Assembly (NCBI GenBank): GCA_000746585.2
Contig: CP009217.2
Location: 810,662-874,661, forward strand
Direction of reading: 5' to 3'
Source: Rickettsiales bacterium Ac37b
GTDB taxonomy: Bacteria; Pseudomonadota; Alphaproteobacteria; Rickettsiales; Arcanibacteraceae
DNA: 64,000 bases
Below are positions 39,856-50,192 of this stretch, in pieces. The notes beneath the pieces are model-generated. The model did no database searches. It was given only the letters and a program-made list of their open reading frames with translations, and was not told the DNA's origin. Within the stretch, counting starts at the first letter, position 1. Every line of letters begins with the position of its first letter. The position numbers were made by a program, and so were the translations under genes.

Positions 39856-40452
39856 ATGTCCGATAACCACTTTTTTGAAACCAATCCTTTCTTATTGTTT
39901 GAACAATGGAAACACGAGGCTGAAAGTTCAGGAGCTTTAAGACCTGAATCAATGGTCCTTGCAACAGCTACTAAAGATGGTTTACCCTCCGCACGAGTTG
40001 TTTTACTAAAACAATATGATGAAAGAGGCTTTGTCTTTTTTACCAATTTAAGCAGTAGAAAAGGTCAGGAATTACATGTTAATCCCCATGCGGCCTTATG
40101 TATATATTGGCCTATCATTGAAAAACAAATACGCATAGAAGGAAAGATAGAACTAATTTCTGCAGATGAAGCAGATCTATATTATAATAGCCGTCCTAAA
40201 GCTTTTCAGATTAATTCATGGGCTTCTAAACAATCAGCAAAATTAGTTAATTTTGAACAATTACAGTCTAGAACCACTCACTTTGAAACTTTATTTAAAA
40301 ATAAGCATATACCTAGACCAGAATTTTGGTCTGGATTTAGATTAGCAGCTCAATCTATAGAGTTTTGGAATGAAGGCCAAAATAGAATGCATACTCGTAT
40401 TTTATATGTAAAACAATCTACGAACTGGGATATAACACTATTATATCCTTAG
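39856..40452 (+). CDS. pdxH: Pyridoxamine 5'-phosphate oxidase
   Basis: FMN enzyme that oxidises pyridoxine or pyridoxamine 5'-phosphate to PLP, the last step of vitamin B6 synthesis begun by pdxJ at 12 kb. 198 residues: PESMVLATATKDGLPSARVV, LKQYDERGFVFFTN-SS-KG, YWPIIEKQIRIEGKIE, RPKAFQINSWASKQS and FWNEGQNRMHTRILY. The terminal sequence is WDITLLYP where most members end in RLAP or RLSP, a small deviation. Confidence 0.94.
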   Translation: MSDNHFFETNPFLLFEQWKHEAESSGALRPESMVLATATKDGLPSARVVLLKQYDERGFVFFTNLSSRKGQELHVNPHAALCIYWPIIEKQIRIEGKIELISADEADLYYNSRPKAFQINSWASKQSAKLVNFEQLQSRTTHFETLFKNKHIPRPEFWSGFRLAAQSIEFWNEGQNRMHTRILYVKQSTNWDITLLYP

Positions 40453-40642
40453 CCTAAAATAAACTCTGTATAAATTTCATTTACTTTATAGCTCAGAAAT
40501 TTTCAGACTGCTTGACTATAATAACTCTGCTAATTATAATGTAGCGTTCCTTATAAACTGCTAACCTAGAACAAAAACACCAACTGTTTTCAAAAAACTA
40601 TTGTAATGCAGTAAATGTATAATATTATTTAGGATATATTAC

Positions 40643-41719
40643 GTGAAATTATATGTTAAATACATTTTAAAAGAACTGACTTCTTTAGTAATATTGATAA
40701 GCTTTGCCCTTACCGCAATTATTTTCCTTAGCCAATCATTAAGATATCTAACTCTTGTCACAAATAATGGTATATATTTTATAGATTTTTTACAACTCTC
40801 TATATTAATGGTACCTTACTTATTAATGATAATATTACCTATAGCCAGCTTTATATCTGTTATTTACGTTTATAATAAATTCATTATGGATGGAGAATTA
40901 ATAGTACTAAGCAGTACAGGACTAAATAGATTTGCATTATCATTACCAGCTTTTATTATGACATTTGTTATATTAATTATTAGTTATACCATTTCATTAT
41001 ATGTATCACCTATCTCTTATAATATTTTTAAAAACAAAATAGCATTTTATAAAGAAAATTATACCTCTATCTTCTTGGAAGATGGGGTATTTAATGAAAA
41101 AAAGGGACTCACTATTTATATTGCTGAACGCACAGCGGATGATTCTTTCAACGGTATATTTATTTATGATGCTCGTACTACGGACACCACAACTCTCATG
41201 GCAGAAACTGCTAAATTAATTACAAAAGATAATTTTATAAGTTTTGAATTATATAACGGTAATCGTCAGAAAGTTAATAAATATAATGAATTAGACATAC
41301 TATATTTTGATTATCTTTCCTATAATATAGAGCTAAAGTCTAATAATTACACCACAAGATGGCGTGAACCTCAAGAACGTTACCTCAATGAACTCTTATA
41401 TCCTCCCCAAGACGAGATACCAGAAATGTTCAATAAATTAAAGGCCGAAGCACATTATAGATTAACTTGGCCTCTACTTAATTTTATATTAACTATCATG
41501 GCTTTAATTGCTATATATCCACGTCACTTTAGTCGTAGAGGACAAGCTAAACGCATAACTTTTACCTCTATATGTGCAATAGCTATGATTGTATTATTTA
41601 TTGGTTTTAATAATATAATAACCATAACCCCCAAAATAGTGCCATCAATATATGGTATTATTGGTCTTATTATTATTTTCTGTAATTATTTATTATTTTG
41701 TCGTTACAGAGCACTTTAA
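40643..41719 (+). CDS. lptF: Lipopolysaccharide export permease LptF-type
   Basis: Inner-membrane permease of the LptB2FG transporter that extracts lipopolysaccharide. 358 residues, GTG start. Three membrane segments near the N-terminus, including LVILISFALTAIIFLSQSL and YLLMIILPIASFISVIYVY followed by the coupling helix MDGELIVLSSTGLNR, a periplasmic beta-jellyroll (~120-260, EGVFNEKKGLTIYIAER-like), and three C-terminal segments. LptF rather than LptG is inferred from the start LKELTSLVILISF and the missing G-type motifs. A lipopolysaccharide layer is therefore likely. Confidence 0.82.
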   Translation: MKLYVKYILKELTSLVILISFALTAIIFLSQSLRYLTLVTNNGIYFIDFLQLSILMVPYLLMIILPIASFISVIYVYNKFIMDGELIVLSSTGLNRFALSLPAFIMTFVILIISYTISLYVSPISYNIFKNKIAFYKENYTSIFLEDGVFNEKKGLTIYIAERTADDSFNGIFIYDARTTDTTTLMAETAKLITKDNFISFELYNGNRQKVNKYNELDILYFDYLSYNIELKSNNYTTRWREPQERYLNELLYPPQDEIPEMFNKLKAEAHYRLTWPLLNFILTIMALIAIYPRHFSRRGQAKRITFTSICAIAMIVLFIGFNNIITITPKIVPSIYGIIGLIIIFCNYLLFCRYRAL

Positions 41720-41774
41720 AGCAGCGCACACAAACGTAGACTAAAAATTATTTAAGAATACAGAATGAATCGTG

Positions 41775-43268
41775 CTATTCTTGCAAAGCTGAACTCAAGT
41801 AAGTATGCCTTTTGCCTCGTAGTATTGTATACCATACTGCTAAAATGACTATAGTTGGTACTAAGAAATTAATAGCAGTAGTTGTAATCATTAATTCACC
41901 TACATTAGCATAATAACCTCGTTCTATCAGATATTCTTTAGATAGCATCTTTTTTATAATTCTACTACCTGAAACAAAGGATAAACTCATTAAGCTCATA
42001 GTTAACGCAAACCAACTGGCTATGTTATGTTTGGGTGAATAATAGGTAATTACCGTACACAATACCAAAAATTCTAGTCTTTTAAATGGACCTTCAGATA
42101 TTTTATCTAGCAATACAAAAACCTTAGGTCCTATACCTAAGATCTCCATAGACCATTCCTGCAATCCGAAATGTATTCCTATCATAGGAAGTTGTAATAT
42201 GCAGTGTATAATATTAAAACATAATAATACTATAACCAAATTATAACTTAATACACGCTTCGCAATAAAAATAACTGCTATTAAACCGAGTATAATGCTA
42301 ATTTGGTTAAATATAGCAAAATCTTCAGGAGTAATTTTTAGTATATCAATTTGCCACCATTCAACCCCAGGACTGTAAACAGGCATGATTCTCACAGTAA
42401 ATAACACTAATAATATACCAAAAATCTCTTTTTTTTGCTGCACACTAAGATGTTTACATATTATATTTAATGACAAAGATACTATAATTGTACCTGTAAA
42501 GAAAATTATTTCTTGACCATATTCAAAATTAGATAAAGAAATAAACCCAATAAATACTAAATAAATGACCCCTGCAATAAATAATAATATATTAACCGGC
42601 TCCGTTTGACTAGCCGGTTCTTTTTTAGCTATTAATACTCCCAATATACTTATTAAAGACGCTATTGGAATAAAATAGCTAATAGTACCATAAGAAAATT
42701 TACTTGCTATAATTCCACTAATTAAAGCAGCTAATATGGAACCTGTAATCTCAAATATTCTCGATAATATCTGTACATGCCCTATTTCTTGTTTTATTTC
42801 TGCATCATTACGTACATTACCACTACTATCGACCTTATCTACAATTTCATAACATAATGTATCAGCTACTAAGTCCTGAATAACTAACCCTAGCTGTATC
42901 AAGACCCCAGACATAATTAACAATTGATAAGTAGAAAAATAATGATTTAAGAAAGGCCAGTGATTAGCTATAGATATAGTAATAACATTACCACTTAACA
43001 TTATAATAGCTGCTATTATTATATATATATGTCTTCTGCTCCCGAATATTTTAACTGAATCTAAGAGTTGGCCAAAAAATATTTTGGTAGTCCATGGCAC
43101 GTTAGCCCAAATCGTAATTGATATTAATTGTTCTGCTGTAAGAAAAAGATCATTCTTAAACCAAAAAGTTTCAGCAATCTGGCTAAATAGGCAAAAACTG
43201 TTAGCAAAATATACAAATAATAATGGTAAATATTTGATACGTATTGACTTTAGATATGTATAAAACAT
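41775..43268 (-). CDS. BT1/FBT-like membrane transporter
   Basis: A 497-residue protein with about 12 membrane segments of the major facilitator type. The N-terminal region (IWANVPWTTKIFFGQLLDSVKIFGSRRHIYIII) fits the folate-biopterin transporter pattern P-W-x-K-P-x-G-x-x-SD-x-P-I-G-RR, with GQLLDS and GSRR. A loop DTLCYEIVDKVDSSGNVRNDAEI follows segment 4. Substrate is not provable from sequence. It lies 3' of ruvB with no gap and on the same strand, so it is probably co-transcribed with ruvCAB. Confidence 0.6.
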   Translation of the reverse strand: MFYTYLKSIRIKYLPLLFVYFANSFCLFSQIAETFWFKNDLFLTAEQLISITIWANVPWTTKIFFGQLLDSVKIFGSRRHIYIIIAAIIMLSGNVITISIANHWPFLNHYFSTYQLLIMSGVLIQLGLVIQDLVADTLCYEIVDKVDSSGNVRNDAEIKQEIGHVQILSRIFEITGSILAALISGIIASKFSYGTISYFIPIASLISILGVLIAKKEPASQTEPVNILLFIAGVIYLVFIGFISLSNFEYGQEIIFFTGTIIVSLSLNIICKHLSVQQKKEIFGILLVLFTVRIMPVYSPGVEWWQIDILKITPEDFAIFNQISIILGLIAVIFIAKRVLSYNLVIVLLCFNIIHCILQLPMIGIHFGLQEWSMEILGIGPKVFVLLDKISEGPFKRLEFLVLCTVITYYSPKHNIASWFALTMSLMSLSFVSGSRIIKKMLSKEYLIERGYYANVGELMITTTAINFLVPTIVILAVWYTILRGKRHTYLSSALQE

Positions 43269-44291
43269 TTACTTATCTACCTCGGGTACCACTAAACCTA
43301 AATGACTAAATGCTTGTATAGTTAAGATCCGTCCTCTTGGAGTACGCTGAATAAGCCCTTGTTGAATTAAATATGGTTCTATCGTTTCACAAATTGTATC
43401 CTTTTGTTCAAAAAGTGCTGCTGCAATGGTTTCTAAACCCACCGGATTCATTCCATAATGCTCTGCAATAAAATTCAAGTAACGTTTATCATTTACATCC
43501 AAACCTAAATTATCTACCTCTAATCTTTGTAATGCTAGTTCTGCACTCTTAGCATTAATTATACCATTTTCATATACTTCTACAATATCACGAACTCTTC
43601 TTAATAACCTTAGTGCTATACGCGGAGTACCTCTCGACCTTTTGGCAATTTCATGATGACCATCTATAGTAGTATTTAATCCTAAAATATTCGCTCCTCT
43701 TTCTATAACTTGTTCTAATTCAATAAAACTATAAAAATTCATACGTAGTTGTATGCCAAATCTATCCCGCAATGGGTTAGTAAGTAATCCTAGTCTTGTT
43801 GTTGCACCTACTAAAGTAAAGGGAGGTATATCTATACGTACACTACGTGCTCCAGGCCCTTCTCCAATAATTAAATCTAAAGTAAAATCTTCCATAGCTG
43901 AGTAAAGTACTTCTTCTACTTGCGTAGGCAGCCTATGAATTTCATCAATAAATAATATATCACCTTGCTCTAAGTTAGTTAAAAGCGCAGCTAAATCTCC
44001 AGCCTTGGTTAATAAAGGCCCAGCTGTCGCTTTAAAGTTACTTCCCATTTCTCGGGCAATAATTTGTGCCATAGTGGTTTTGCCAAGACCAGGAGGACCA
44101 TGTAATAAAACATGATCTAAAGCACTTTTTCTTGCTTTTGCTGCTGTAATAAATATTTGTAAATTTTCTTTAGTACCTTGCTGCCCTATAAAATCACTCA
44201 AATTGAGTGGCCGTAATTTCTTTTCTTGCTGTTTTTCTTCCTCACTCGCATTATAATTTACTAAATTACTGGAATCTGGTAATGTATTCAT
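43269..44291 (-). CDS. ruvB: Holliday junction branch-migration helicase RuvB
   Basis: AAA+ motor of the RuvAB complex. 340 residues: Walker [14 protein letters not shown] (~64-76), Walker [30 protein letters not shown] (sensor 1 and arginine finger) and the winged helix with [17 protein letters not shown]. Its ATG overlaps the ruvA stop. Part of yebC-ruvC-ruvA-ruvB. Confidence 0.98.
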   Translation of the reverse strand: MNTLPDSSNLVNYNASEEEKQQEKKLRPLNLSDFIGQQGTKENLQIFITAAKARKSALDHVLLHGPPGLGKTTMAQIIAREMGSNFKATAGPLLTKAGDLAALLTNLEQGDILFIDEIHRLPTQVEEVLYSAMEDFTLDLIIGEGPGARSVRIDIPPFTLVGATTRLGLLTNPLRDRFGIQLRMNFYSFIELEQVIERGANILGLNTTIDGHHEIAKRSRGTPRIALRLLRRVRDIVEVYENGIINAKSAELALQRLEVDNLGLDVNDKRYLNFIAEHYGMNPVGLETIAAALFEQKDTICETIEPYLIQQGLIQRTPRGRILTIQAFSHLGLVVPEVDK

Positions 44292-44893
44292 TTAGATAAT
44301 TCTTTTAGAGCCAATTTTATAAGCTGCTCAGTAGTCACGTTATCATTATTGGCTATCAATCTATTAGTAACTTGATAAGCTTCATGTTTAGCATATCCTA
44401 AATTTACTAAAGCCGATATTGCATCTGTTTGAGCGTCATATCTAGTATTAGTTACATGAGTTTCTGCATCACTACTTATAACAATATTTGAAATATTTTT
44501 ATGACTTTTAAGTTCAGTCAAAAGTCTTTCAATTAATTTTGGCCCAACACCAGTAATAGGAGCAAAGCTTGTTTTATCTTGAAGAGCTATAGCCTTCACA
44601 AGAGCGTCTGGCGTTAAAGTGCCTAAAATTGTAAGCGCGAGCTTAGGACCCACACCTTTAATTTTTGTTAATTCACCAAACCAGTATTTTTCATGAGTAT
44701 CATAAAAACCATACAATGAAATTTGATCTTCACGTACATAAGTTTCTATAATAAGGCTAACATTTTCCTGCTGTACAGATAATTTTTTAATTGTCATATT
44801 AGAGCAAAATACTATATATCCTACCCCCATCACATCAATTAATACTGTATCTTTGTCAATATGATCTACCTTACCAGTTAATTTACCTATCAT
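44288..44893 (-). CDS. ruvA: Holliday junction binding protein RuvA
   Basis: Tetramer that binds four-way junctions and loads RuvB. 201 residues from [12 protein letters not shown], the usual family start; its ATG overlaps the ruvC stop (ATGA). The OB fold includes [15 protein letters not shown], and the helix-hairpin-helix stretch includes [17 protein letters not shown] and [15 protein letters not shown]. An upstream in-frame ATG would overlap ruvC more and is unlikely. Confidence 0.97.
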   Translation of the reverse strand: MIGKLTGKVDHIDKDTVLIDVMGVGYIVFCSNMTIKKLSVQQENVSLIIETYVREDQISLYGFYDTHEKYWFGELTKIKGVGPKLALTILGTLTPDALVKAIALQDKTSFAPITGVGPKLIERLLTELKSHKNISNIVISSDAETHVTNTRYDAQTDAISALVNLGYAKHEAYQVTNRLIANNDNVTTEQLIKLALKELSK

Positions 44894-45369
44894 AATTTTA
44901 CTCTCTGAAAAGAAGAATGGCATATAGCAATTGCTAAAGCATCTGCTTCATCAGCTGAACTTACTATAGCCTTTGGTAATAAGTGTTTTACCATAAGTTC
45001 AACTTGTACTTTTTCAGCATTTCCAACACCTGTGACTGTTTTTTTTACTAATTTAGCAGCATATTCTTTTATTTCTAACCCAGCTAATCTTAAAGTTAAT
45101 AATATAGCCCCTCTTGCACAACCAAGTTTTAAAGACGTTGAAGCATTTTTATTTACAAAACTTTCTTCAATAGCACATTCATCTATTTCATGATTTTGAA
45201 TTACTTCCGTCAAGGATTTATATAAAAACTCCAATTTTATGCTTATATCAGATACAACAGGAGGTATAATAGTACCACTTTTTATATAACTAATATGCTG
45301 GCCATTGCTACTAATAATTCCCCAACCTGTGCGAGTTAACCCTGGATCTATACCTAAAATAAAAGTCAC
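44890..45369 (-). CDS. ruvC: Holliday junction resolvase RuvC
   Basis: Endonuclease that cuts Holliday junctions. 159 residues: ILGIDPGLTRTGWGII with the first catalytic Asp, CAIEESFVNKNASTSLKLG with Glu, and SSADEADALAIAICH with the last acidic residues. The GTG start overlaps the yebC stop (GTGA), so translation is coupled. Confidence 0.97.
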   Translation of the reverse strand: MTFILGIDPGLTRTGWGIISSNGQHISYIKSGTIIPPVVSDISIKLEFLYKSLTEVIQNHEIDECAIEESFVNKNASTSLKLGCARGAILLTLRLAGLEIKEYAAKLVKKTVTGVGNAEKVQVELMVKHLLPKAIVSSADEADALAIAICHSSFQRVKL

Positions 45370-46115
45370 AATCCTATTTTTTTCATTATTTCTTCAGTAA
45401 TATTATAATTACCATATACATTCTGTACATCATCATTATCTTCTAGTACACTAACTAACTTCAATAATTTTTCTGCCTGTTCCCCTTCTACATCAATTAA
45501 TGAATTTGCTTTCCATGCTAGTTTACAAACTTCAGGTTCACCATATTTATTTATTAACTCTTTTTGAACTAGTCCAAAAGCTTCAGGTTCACAACATATT
45601 TCATGTACTAATTCATCACTTTCACAACTATTTGCGCCTACATCTAAAGCTGTCTCAAACATTTCTTCTGCAGTTGATACCTTAGCAGGATAAATAATTA
45701 AACCTATATGTTCAAATAAAAAACTTACACTACCTGTTTCACCTAAGCTCCCTCCATATTTAGTAAAAGATGATCTAATTTCTGAAGCTGCTCTGTTACG
45801 ATTATCACTTAATACTTCCACTATTAGGGCAATTCCCCCAGGCGCATATCCTTCATAGCGAATGTCCTCATAATTATCGCCTTCTCCTATAGTAGATCCT
45901 TTTTTAATAGCATTTTCTATTTTATCTTTAGGCAAATTCAATGATCTAGCTGTAGATATCGCACTACGTAATCTAGCATTAAAATCAGGATCAGCTTGAC
46001 CTTCCCTAACTGCAATAATAATTTCTCGAATTAATTTAGTAAATAATTTAGCTCGTTTTGCATCTTGAGCACTTTTTCTATGCATTATATTTTTAAACTG
46101 TGAATGACCTGCCAC
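45366..46115 (-). CDS. yebC: YebC/PmpR family protein
   Basis: A 249-residue TACO1-family protein. It starts MAGHSQFKNIMHRKSAQDAK and contains GYAPGGIALIVEVLSDNRNR and GSLGETGSVSFLFEHIG. Older work calls the family transcription regulators; more recent work links members to relief of ribosome stalling. Upstream of ruvC, an arrangement common in proteobacteria. Confidence 0.95.
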   Translation of the reverse strand: MAGHSQFKNIMHRKSAQDAKRAKLFTKLIREIIIAVREGQADPDFNARLRSAISTARSLNLPKDKIENAIKKGSTIGEGDNYEDIRYEGYAPGGIALIVEVLSDNRNRAASEIRSSFTKYGGSLGETGSVSFLFEHIGLIIYPAKVSTAEEMFETALDVGANSCESDELVHEICCEPEAFGLVQKELINKYGEPEVCKLAWKANSLIDVEGEQAEKLLKLVSVLEDNDDVQNVYGNYNITEEIMKKIGL

Positions 46116-46145
46116 TCTTTTAACTCACTTTATATTTATTATTAA

Positions 46146-46739
46146 TTACAAGTGCTTTATACTCTTAATTAAAGAAATAGTTTCATAAAGTGGTAACCCT
46201 ATTATACTGGAAACAGTGCCTTTCATCCATTTTATGAATCCAGACGCCATACCCTCAATATTACATCCACCACTTTTATTTAAACCTTCTTTACTGAGTA
46301 TATAGTTGATAATTTCACTCTCATCTAATTGTTTGAATCTAATTATATTTATGGTTAATTTAGAAATTTGTTTTTCAATTTTACCTTGATGTATACGTAA
46401 AACTGAAACAGCACTATAAACTCTATGCCTTCTACCTGAAAGTAATTTTAAACAATTCATCACATCTTCATCCGATGATGCTTTAGGTAAAATCCTTCTA
46501 CCACATGCTGACACGGTATCAGCGGCAATAATTATAGCATCAGAAAAACCACTACTCACCTTTTTAGCTTTAGTTATTGCTAATCTTAGAGCAAGACTTT
46601 TTGGTAATTCGTCTTTTAGAGGTGTTTCATCTATATCAGGATGACATATTTGATCAGGATAAATTTGCATACTGTGAAGTAATTTTAAACGCCCTTCTGA
46701 GGAAGATGCTAATACTAACACTTCTTTATTACTTAACAT
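46146..46739 (-). CDS. maf: Maf-like nucleoside triphosphate pyrophosphatase
   Basis: House-cleaning pyrophosphatase of the Maf family that removes non-standard or excess nucleotides. 197 residues: LASSSEGRLKLLHSM (the usual LASxSPRR motif, with EGR instead of PRR), DIDETPL, AIIIAADTVSACG with the catalytic Asp, SGRRHRVYSAVSV, and GGCNIEGMASGFI near the C-terminus. Start chosen at ATG 46739; a GTG just before it overlaps the infA stop. The infA-maf pair is typical of alphaproteobacteria. Confidence 0.9.
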   Translation of the reverse strand: MLSNKEVLVLASSSEGRLKLLHSMQIYPDQICHPDIDETPLKDELPKSLALRLAITKAKKVSSGFSDAIIIAADTVSACGRRILPKASSDEDVMNCLKLLSGRRHRVYSAVSVLRIHQGKIEKQISKLTINIIRFKQLDESEIINYILSKEGLNKSGGCNIEGMASGFIKWMKGTVSSIIGLPLYETISLIKSIKHL

Positions 46740-46741
46740 CA

Positions 46742-46969
46742 CTAATAAACTTCTTTATTCCTAGCTGTAATTCTGCCTTTGGTCTTATCATAAGGCGTGA
46801 TTGCCACTTTTACAATATCACCTACTAATATTCTTATTCTGTTTTTACGCATTTTTCCTGAAGTATAACAAATAATTGTGCAATTATTACTAAGCTTAAC
46901 CCTAAACATAGCATTAGGTAATAATTCTAATATAGTTCCTTCTGTTTCAATTGCTTCTTCTTTTGCCAT
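46742..46969 (-). CDS. infA: Translation initiation factor IF-1
   Basis: 75-residue OB-fold protein that fills the ribosomal A site during initiation. Sequence [34 protein letters not shown] and [15 protein letters not shown] is standard. It is followed directly by maf. Confidence 0.97.
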   Translation of the reverse strand: MAKEEAIETEGTILELLPNAMFRVKLSNNCTIICYTSGKMRKNRIRILVGDIVKVAITPYDKTKGRITARNKEVY

Positions 46970-47078
46970 ACATCTATCTTTACATTATATTTAATTTGAT
47001 ATAATTAATACCAATTAATCCCCTTACTCGCAAGAGTTTTGTATCGTTTTACCATAAATAATCTACAAAAATTTCTTT

Positions 47079-47930
47079 TTATACGAAATTGACCCAATCA
47101 TCACATGATAATAAAGGAGTTACAAAAGTAGGCATAACATTAAATTTTTTACACAACCTTTGTAACTGTTGTTGATCAATCTTATTATCAGTTAACACTT
47201 CCCTTTTAAACATTCCTCCTGCAATAAAAAGTGAATCTATTCCAAATTTATTTGCTCCTAAAATATCTGTTTCTAAGCCATCCCCAATTGCTAATATCTT
47301 AGATTTATTAGTTATATTGGCAATTCTACTGGTAAAATCATAAATAGCATCATATGGTTTACCAAAATAAATTACTTGTCCACCCATTTTAGTATAAATG
47401 GCTGCAATAGTACCAGCACATAACTCTTTTTGTCCATTCTGTTTCATAACTTCTAAATCAGGATTTAAACAAAACATTATTAGCTGTTTACTTAATGCTT
47501 CATTCAAATACGGTATGATAGTTTCTAATTTGTAATCATCAAAAAATCCTGTGGTAACTATGCATAATGCCTCAGAAATTTTCTGTACAGCATTGTACCT
47601 TAATCCTTCAAAAACATCAGAATCTTGCTTTAAACCTATATAGAAATAATCTCCTTTTAATAAATTATATTCTAAGCATAATAGATAGGCTAACTCTCCG
47701 GAAGTAATTACATCTTTATACAAACTCTTATCTATGCCTAATTTTTTTAATACCTGCTTTACGCTATTTGCTCTACGTGGAGCATTAGACAAAAAATATA
47801 CTTCTTTATTATAATAATTAAAGCTTTCTAATGCTTTTTGTACATTGGGGTAAAGGTTTTTTCCGTCATGTATTACTCCAAATAAGTCTATTAATAATAC
47901 TTGATATGATTTTATATTACTATATTCCAT
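47079..47930 (-). CDS. HAD superfamily class IIA hydrolase (TIGR01459-like)
   Basis: A 283-residue HAD protein of the NagD/class IIA kind: motif I LLIDLFGVIHDGKNLYPN (Asp-x-x-Gly instead of the usual DxDG), FLSNAPRRANSV (motif II), YFGKPYDAIYD and ILAIGDGLETDILGANK. The PRRA sequence and length fit the family common in alphaproteobacteria; substrate unknown. Its ATG overlaps the end of parB by 11 bp, so it is last in the rsmG-parA-parB-HAD run. Confidence 0.85.
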   Translation of the reverse strand: MEYSNIKSYQVLLIDLFGVIHDGKNLYPNVQKALESFNYYNKEVYFLSNAPRRANSVKQVLKKLGIDKSLYKDVITSGELAYLLCLEYNLLKGDYFYIGLKQDSDVFEGLRYNAVQKISEALCIVTTGFFDDYKLETIIPYLNEALSKQLIMFCLNPDLEVMKQNGQKELCAGTIAAIYTKMGGQVIYFGKPYDAIYDFTSRIANITNKSKILAIGDGLETDILGANKFGIDSLFIAGGMFKREVLTDNKIDQQQLQRLCKKFNVMPTFVTPLLSCDDWVNFV

Positions 47931-48768
47931 GATTGCTCAATCTTTGTAAAATAGTATCCAATTGGGTTAAATCTTGGAAAAAAACAGTAACTTTTCCACC
48001 ATCTGGACTATCCTCTATTGTAATTTTCATACCTAAAGTTTGTGATACTGTCTCTTCTAATTTAATTATATCTTCATTATGTGCTTTATCATATTTTGTT
48101 GAGAATAATTTATTTTCTTTTTTTACTAACGATTCTGTTTGTCTTACATTTAATTTGTTTTTTACTACTTCTTTAGCAGCATCGTCTATATTTTCAGCAC
48201 TCATTATTGCTCTAGCATGCCCCATAGATAATTCGCCCCTATTTATCATTTCTTTTATACTATCTGGCAATGTTAACAACCTTAACAAATTCGCTATATG
48301 ACTCCTACTTTTGCCAATTACTTCTGATAATTTTTCTTGAGTGTAATTAAATTCTTCAATTAATTTTTTATACCCTTCTGCTTCTTCAAGAACTGTTAAA
48401 TCTTGTCTTTGTACGTTTTCAATTAATGCTATCTCTAAAGCTTGATTATCATCCACTTCTTTGATAATGACTGGTATTTTCGATAATCCTGCCAATTTAG
48501 CTGCTCTCCATCTACGCTCTCCAGCTATGATTTCGTATTTATTATGTATTTTTGAAAATCTAACTATAATCGGTATAATTATACCATTCTTCTTAATAGA
48601 TTCAGCTAACTCCAAAATATGTTCTTCTGAAAAAATTTGCCTTGGCTGAATTTTAGAAGCTATTATCATCTCAATAGCAATACTATCCTCAAGATAATTA
48701 TCCTTATTATCTACATTTTCACTAATCAACGCTGACAATCCTCTACCTAATGCTTTATTTTTAATCAT
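47920..48768 (-). CDS. parB: Chromosome partitioning protein ParB
   Basis: CTP-dependent clamp that loads at parS and spreads over the origin region. 282 residues from MIKNKALGRGLSALI, the family start; AGAGAGAAA precedes this ATG. SIAIEMIIASKIQPRQIFSE and the CTP-binding GERRWRAAKLAG are seen, then the helix-turn-helix LIENVQRQDLTVLEEAEGY with YTQEKLSEVIGKSRSHIANL, and a C-terminal dimer domain (~220-282). Two parS sites lie within 4 kb. Confidence 0.97.
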   Translation of the reverse strand: MIKNKALGRGLSALISENVDNKDNYLEDSIAIEMIIASKIQPRQIFSEEHILELAESIKKNGIIIPIIVRFSKIHNKYEIIAGERRWRAAKLAGLSKIPVIIKEVDDNQALEIALIENVQRQDLTVLEEAEGYKKLIEEFNYTQEKLSEVIGKSRSHIANLLRLLTLPDSIKEMINRGELSMGHARAIMSAENIDDAAKEVVKNKLNVRQTESLVKKENKLFSTKYDKAHNEDIIKLEETVSQTLGMKITIEDSPDGGKVTVFFQDLTQLDTILQRLSNHGI

Positions 48769-48781
48769 ATTTTTCTCTCTA

Positions 48782-49561
48782 TTAAGCTGCAATTACCATC
48801 TGTTCTTTATTTAAAATTTCTTTAGCTAAATGCACATATGCTATAGCCCCAGAACATTTTAAATCATAAATTAATGCTGGCTTTCCATGAGATGGAGCTT
48901 CCGAAATACGAACATTGCGCGGAATCACTGTTTTATAAACACTCTCACCCAAACATTCTCTTACATCATATTCTACCTGTTCTGTTAATTTATTGCGTTT
49001 ATCATACATAGTTAATACTATCCCATTTATATCCAATATTGGATTAAGACGACTACGTACTAGTTGTATTGTTTGCAATAAATGGCTTAATCCTTCCAAA
49101 GCAAAAAATTCACATTGAAGAGGTATAATAATAGATTTAGACGCGACAAGAGCATTTAAAGTTAAAATACCTAAAGACGGTGGACAATCAATTAAAATGT
49201 AATCATATTGTTGCTTGCTTTCATCTAATTTATTTTTTAGAACAAATTCTCTTCGTTTTAAATTTATGAGTTCTATTTCAGCCGCTGATAAATCAACAGT
49301 CGCTGTAATTATATGCAATTTAGGAATTTCTGTTGTAATTATAGCATCATCTATGTTGATTTGGTCAGTTAATACATCATAAATTGTATGGATTCTCTGC
49401 TCTTTAGTAACACCAAGCCCAGTACTAGCATTACCCTGAGGATCAAAGTCTAAAATCAAAGTTTTTTTTCCTACAGCAGCCAATGCTGTTGCCAAATTTG
49501 TTGTTGTTGTTGTTTTTCCCACCCCACCTTTTTGATTTACTACAGATATAATTTGAGTCAT
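48782..49561 (-). CDS. parA: Chromosome partitioning ATPase ParA
   Basis: Walker-type ATPase that moves ParB-parS complexes. 259 residues: deviant Walker A KGGVGKTTTTTNLA, LILDFDPQGNASTGLG, YDYILIDCPPSLGILTLNAL, and RNVRISEAPSHGKP. The second of two adjacent ATGs is chosen because GAGGAG lies 6 bp before it. Confidence 0.97.
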   Translation of the reverse strand: MTQIISVVNQKGGVGKTTTTTNLATALAAVGKKTLILDFDPQGNASTGLGVTKEQRIHTIYDVLTDQINIDDAIITTEIPKLHIITATVDLSAAEIELINLKRREFVLKNKLDESKQQYDYILIDCPPSLGILTLNALVASKSIIIPLQCEFFALEGLSHLLQTIQLVRSRLNPILDINGIVLTMYDKRNKLTEQVEYDVRECLGESVYKTVIPRNVRISEAPSHGKPALIYDLKCSGAIAYVHLAKEILNKEQMVIAA

Positions 49562-49571
49562 CATTTTCTCC

Positions 49572-50192
49572 TCATTTATGTTTATAAGAATTTATCTGTA
49601 ATACATATGCATCTTCAAATGTAATACTATTATATAATATATAATCTACACTATATATTTTCTCTGCTTCTTTCAGCTCATTTATTACATTATGACCTTT
49701 TAATAACAGCCATTTTTTATTATGACCAATAAAACCTTTACTTATATCTAATATATTCTTTAATGGAGCAAACGCTCTAGCTATTATTATATCGTTATAC
49801 CATACTTTCAAATTTTCTATTCGTGTATTATGTATTATTATTTTTTGATTACTTAATTTAGATGCTTCTAATAAAAATGCTGATTTACGCATATCACTTT
49901 CTACTAAATGAATTTCTTTTATGCCGCATATTGATAATATAACACCAGGAAGCCCAGCACCACTACCAAAATCTGTAATTATAGAATTCTTAGTATTAAT
50001 ATATTTGAGAAGTTGCATAGAATCAACTATATGACGTAACCATACTTCATCTATCGTTCCTTTACTTATTAAATTTATTTTATTATTCCATTTCTTAAGT
50101 AATTTTATATATAAACGCAGCTGTTCAAATGTTTCACGTGAAACATCTAACTCATGCTTCCTACAACATTCTTTAAAATCATTAAATTCCAT
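49572..50192 (-). CDS. rsmG: 16S rRNA (guanine527-N7)-methyltransferase
   Basis: SAM-dependent enzyme (GidB). 206 residues: [37 protein letters not shown] and [12 protein letters not shown]. The N-terminal [13 protein letters not shown] is coded across a parS site, a known quirk of this gene. Its start overlaps the mnmG stop by 11 bp; parA follows 8 bp later. Confidence 0.96.
   Translation of the reverse strand: MEFNDFKECCRKHELDVSRETFEQLRLYIKLLKKWNNKINLISKGTIDEVWLRHIVDSMQLLKYINTKNSIITDFGSGAGLPGVILSICGIKEIHLVESDMRKSAFLLEASKLSNQKIIIHNTRIENLKVWYNDIIIARAFAPLKNILDISKGFIGHNKKWLLLKGHNVINELKEAEKIYSVDYILYNSITFEDAYVLQINSYKHK
50130..50145. promoter_or_regulatory. parS site inside rsmG
   Basis: TGTTTCACGTGAAACA, a perfect match to the bacterial parS palindrome, extended to 18 bp by the flanking A and T. 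It lies in the rsmG reading frame and codes for VSRET. Confidence 0.93.
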
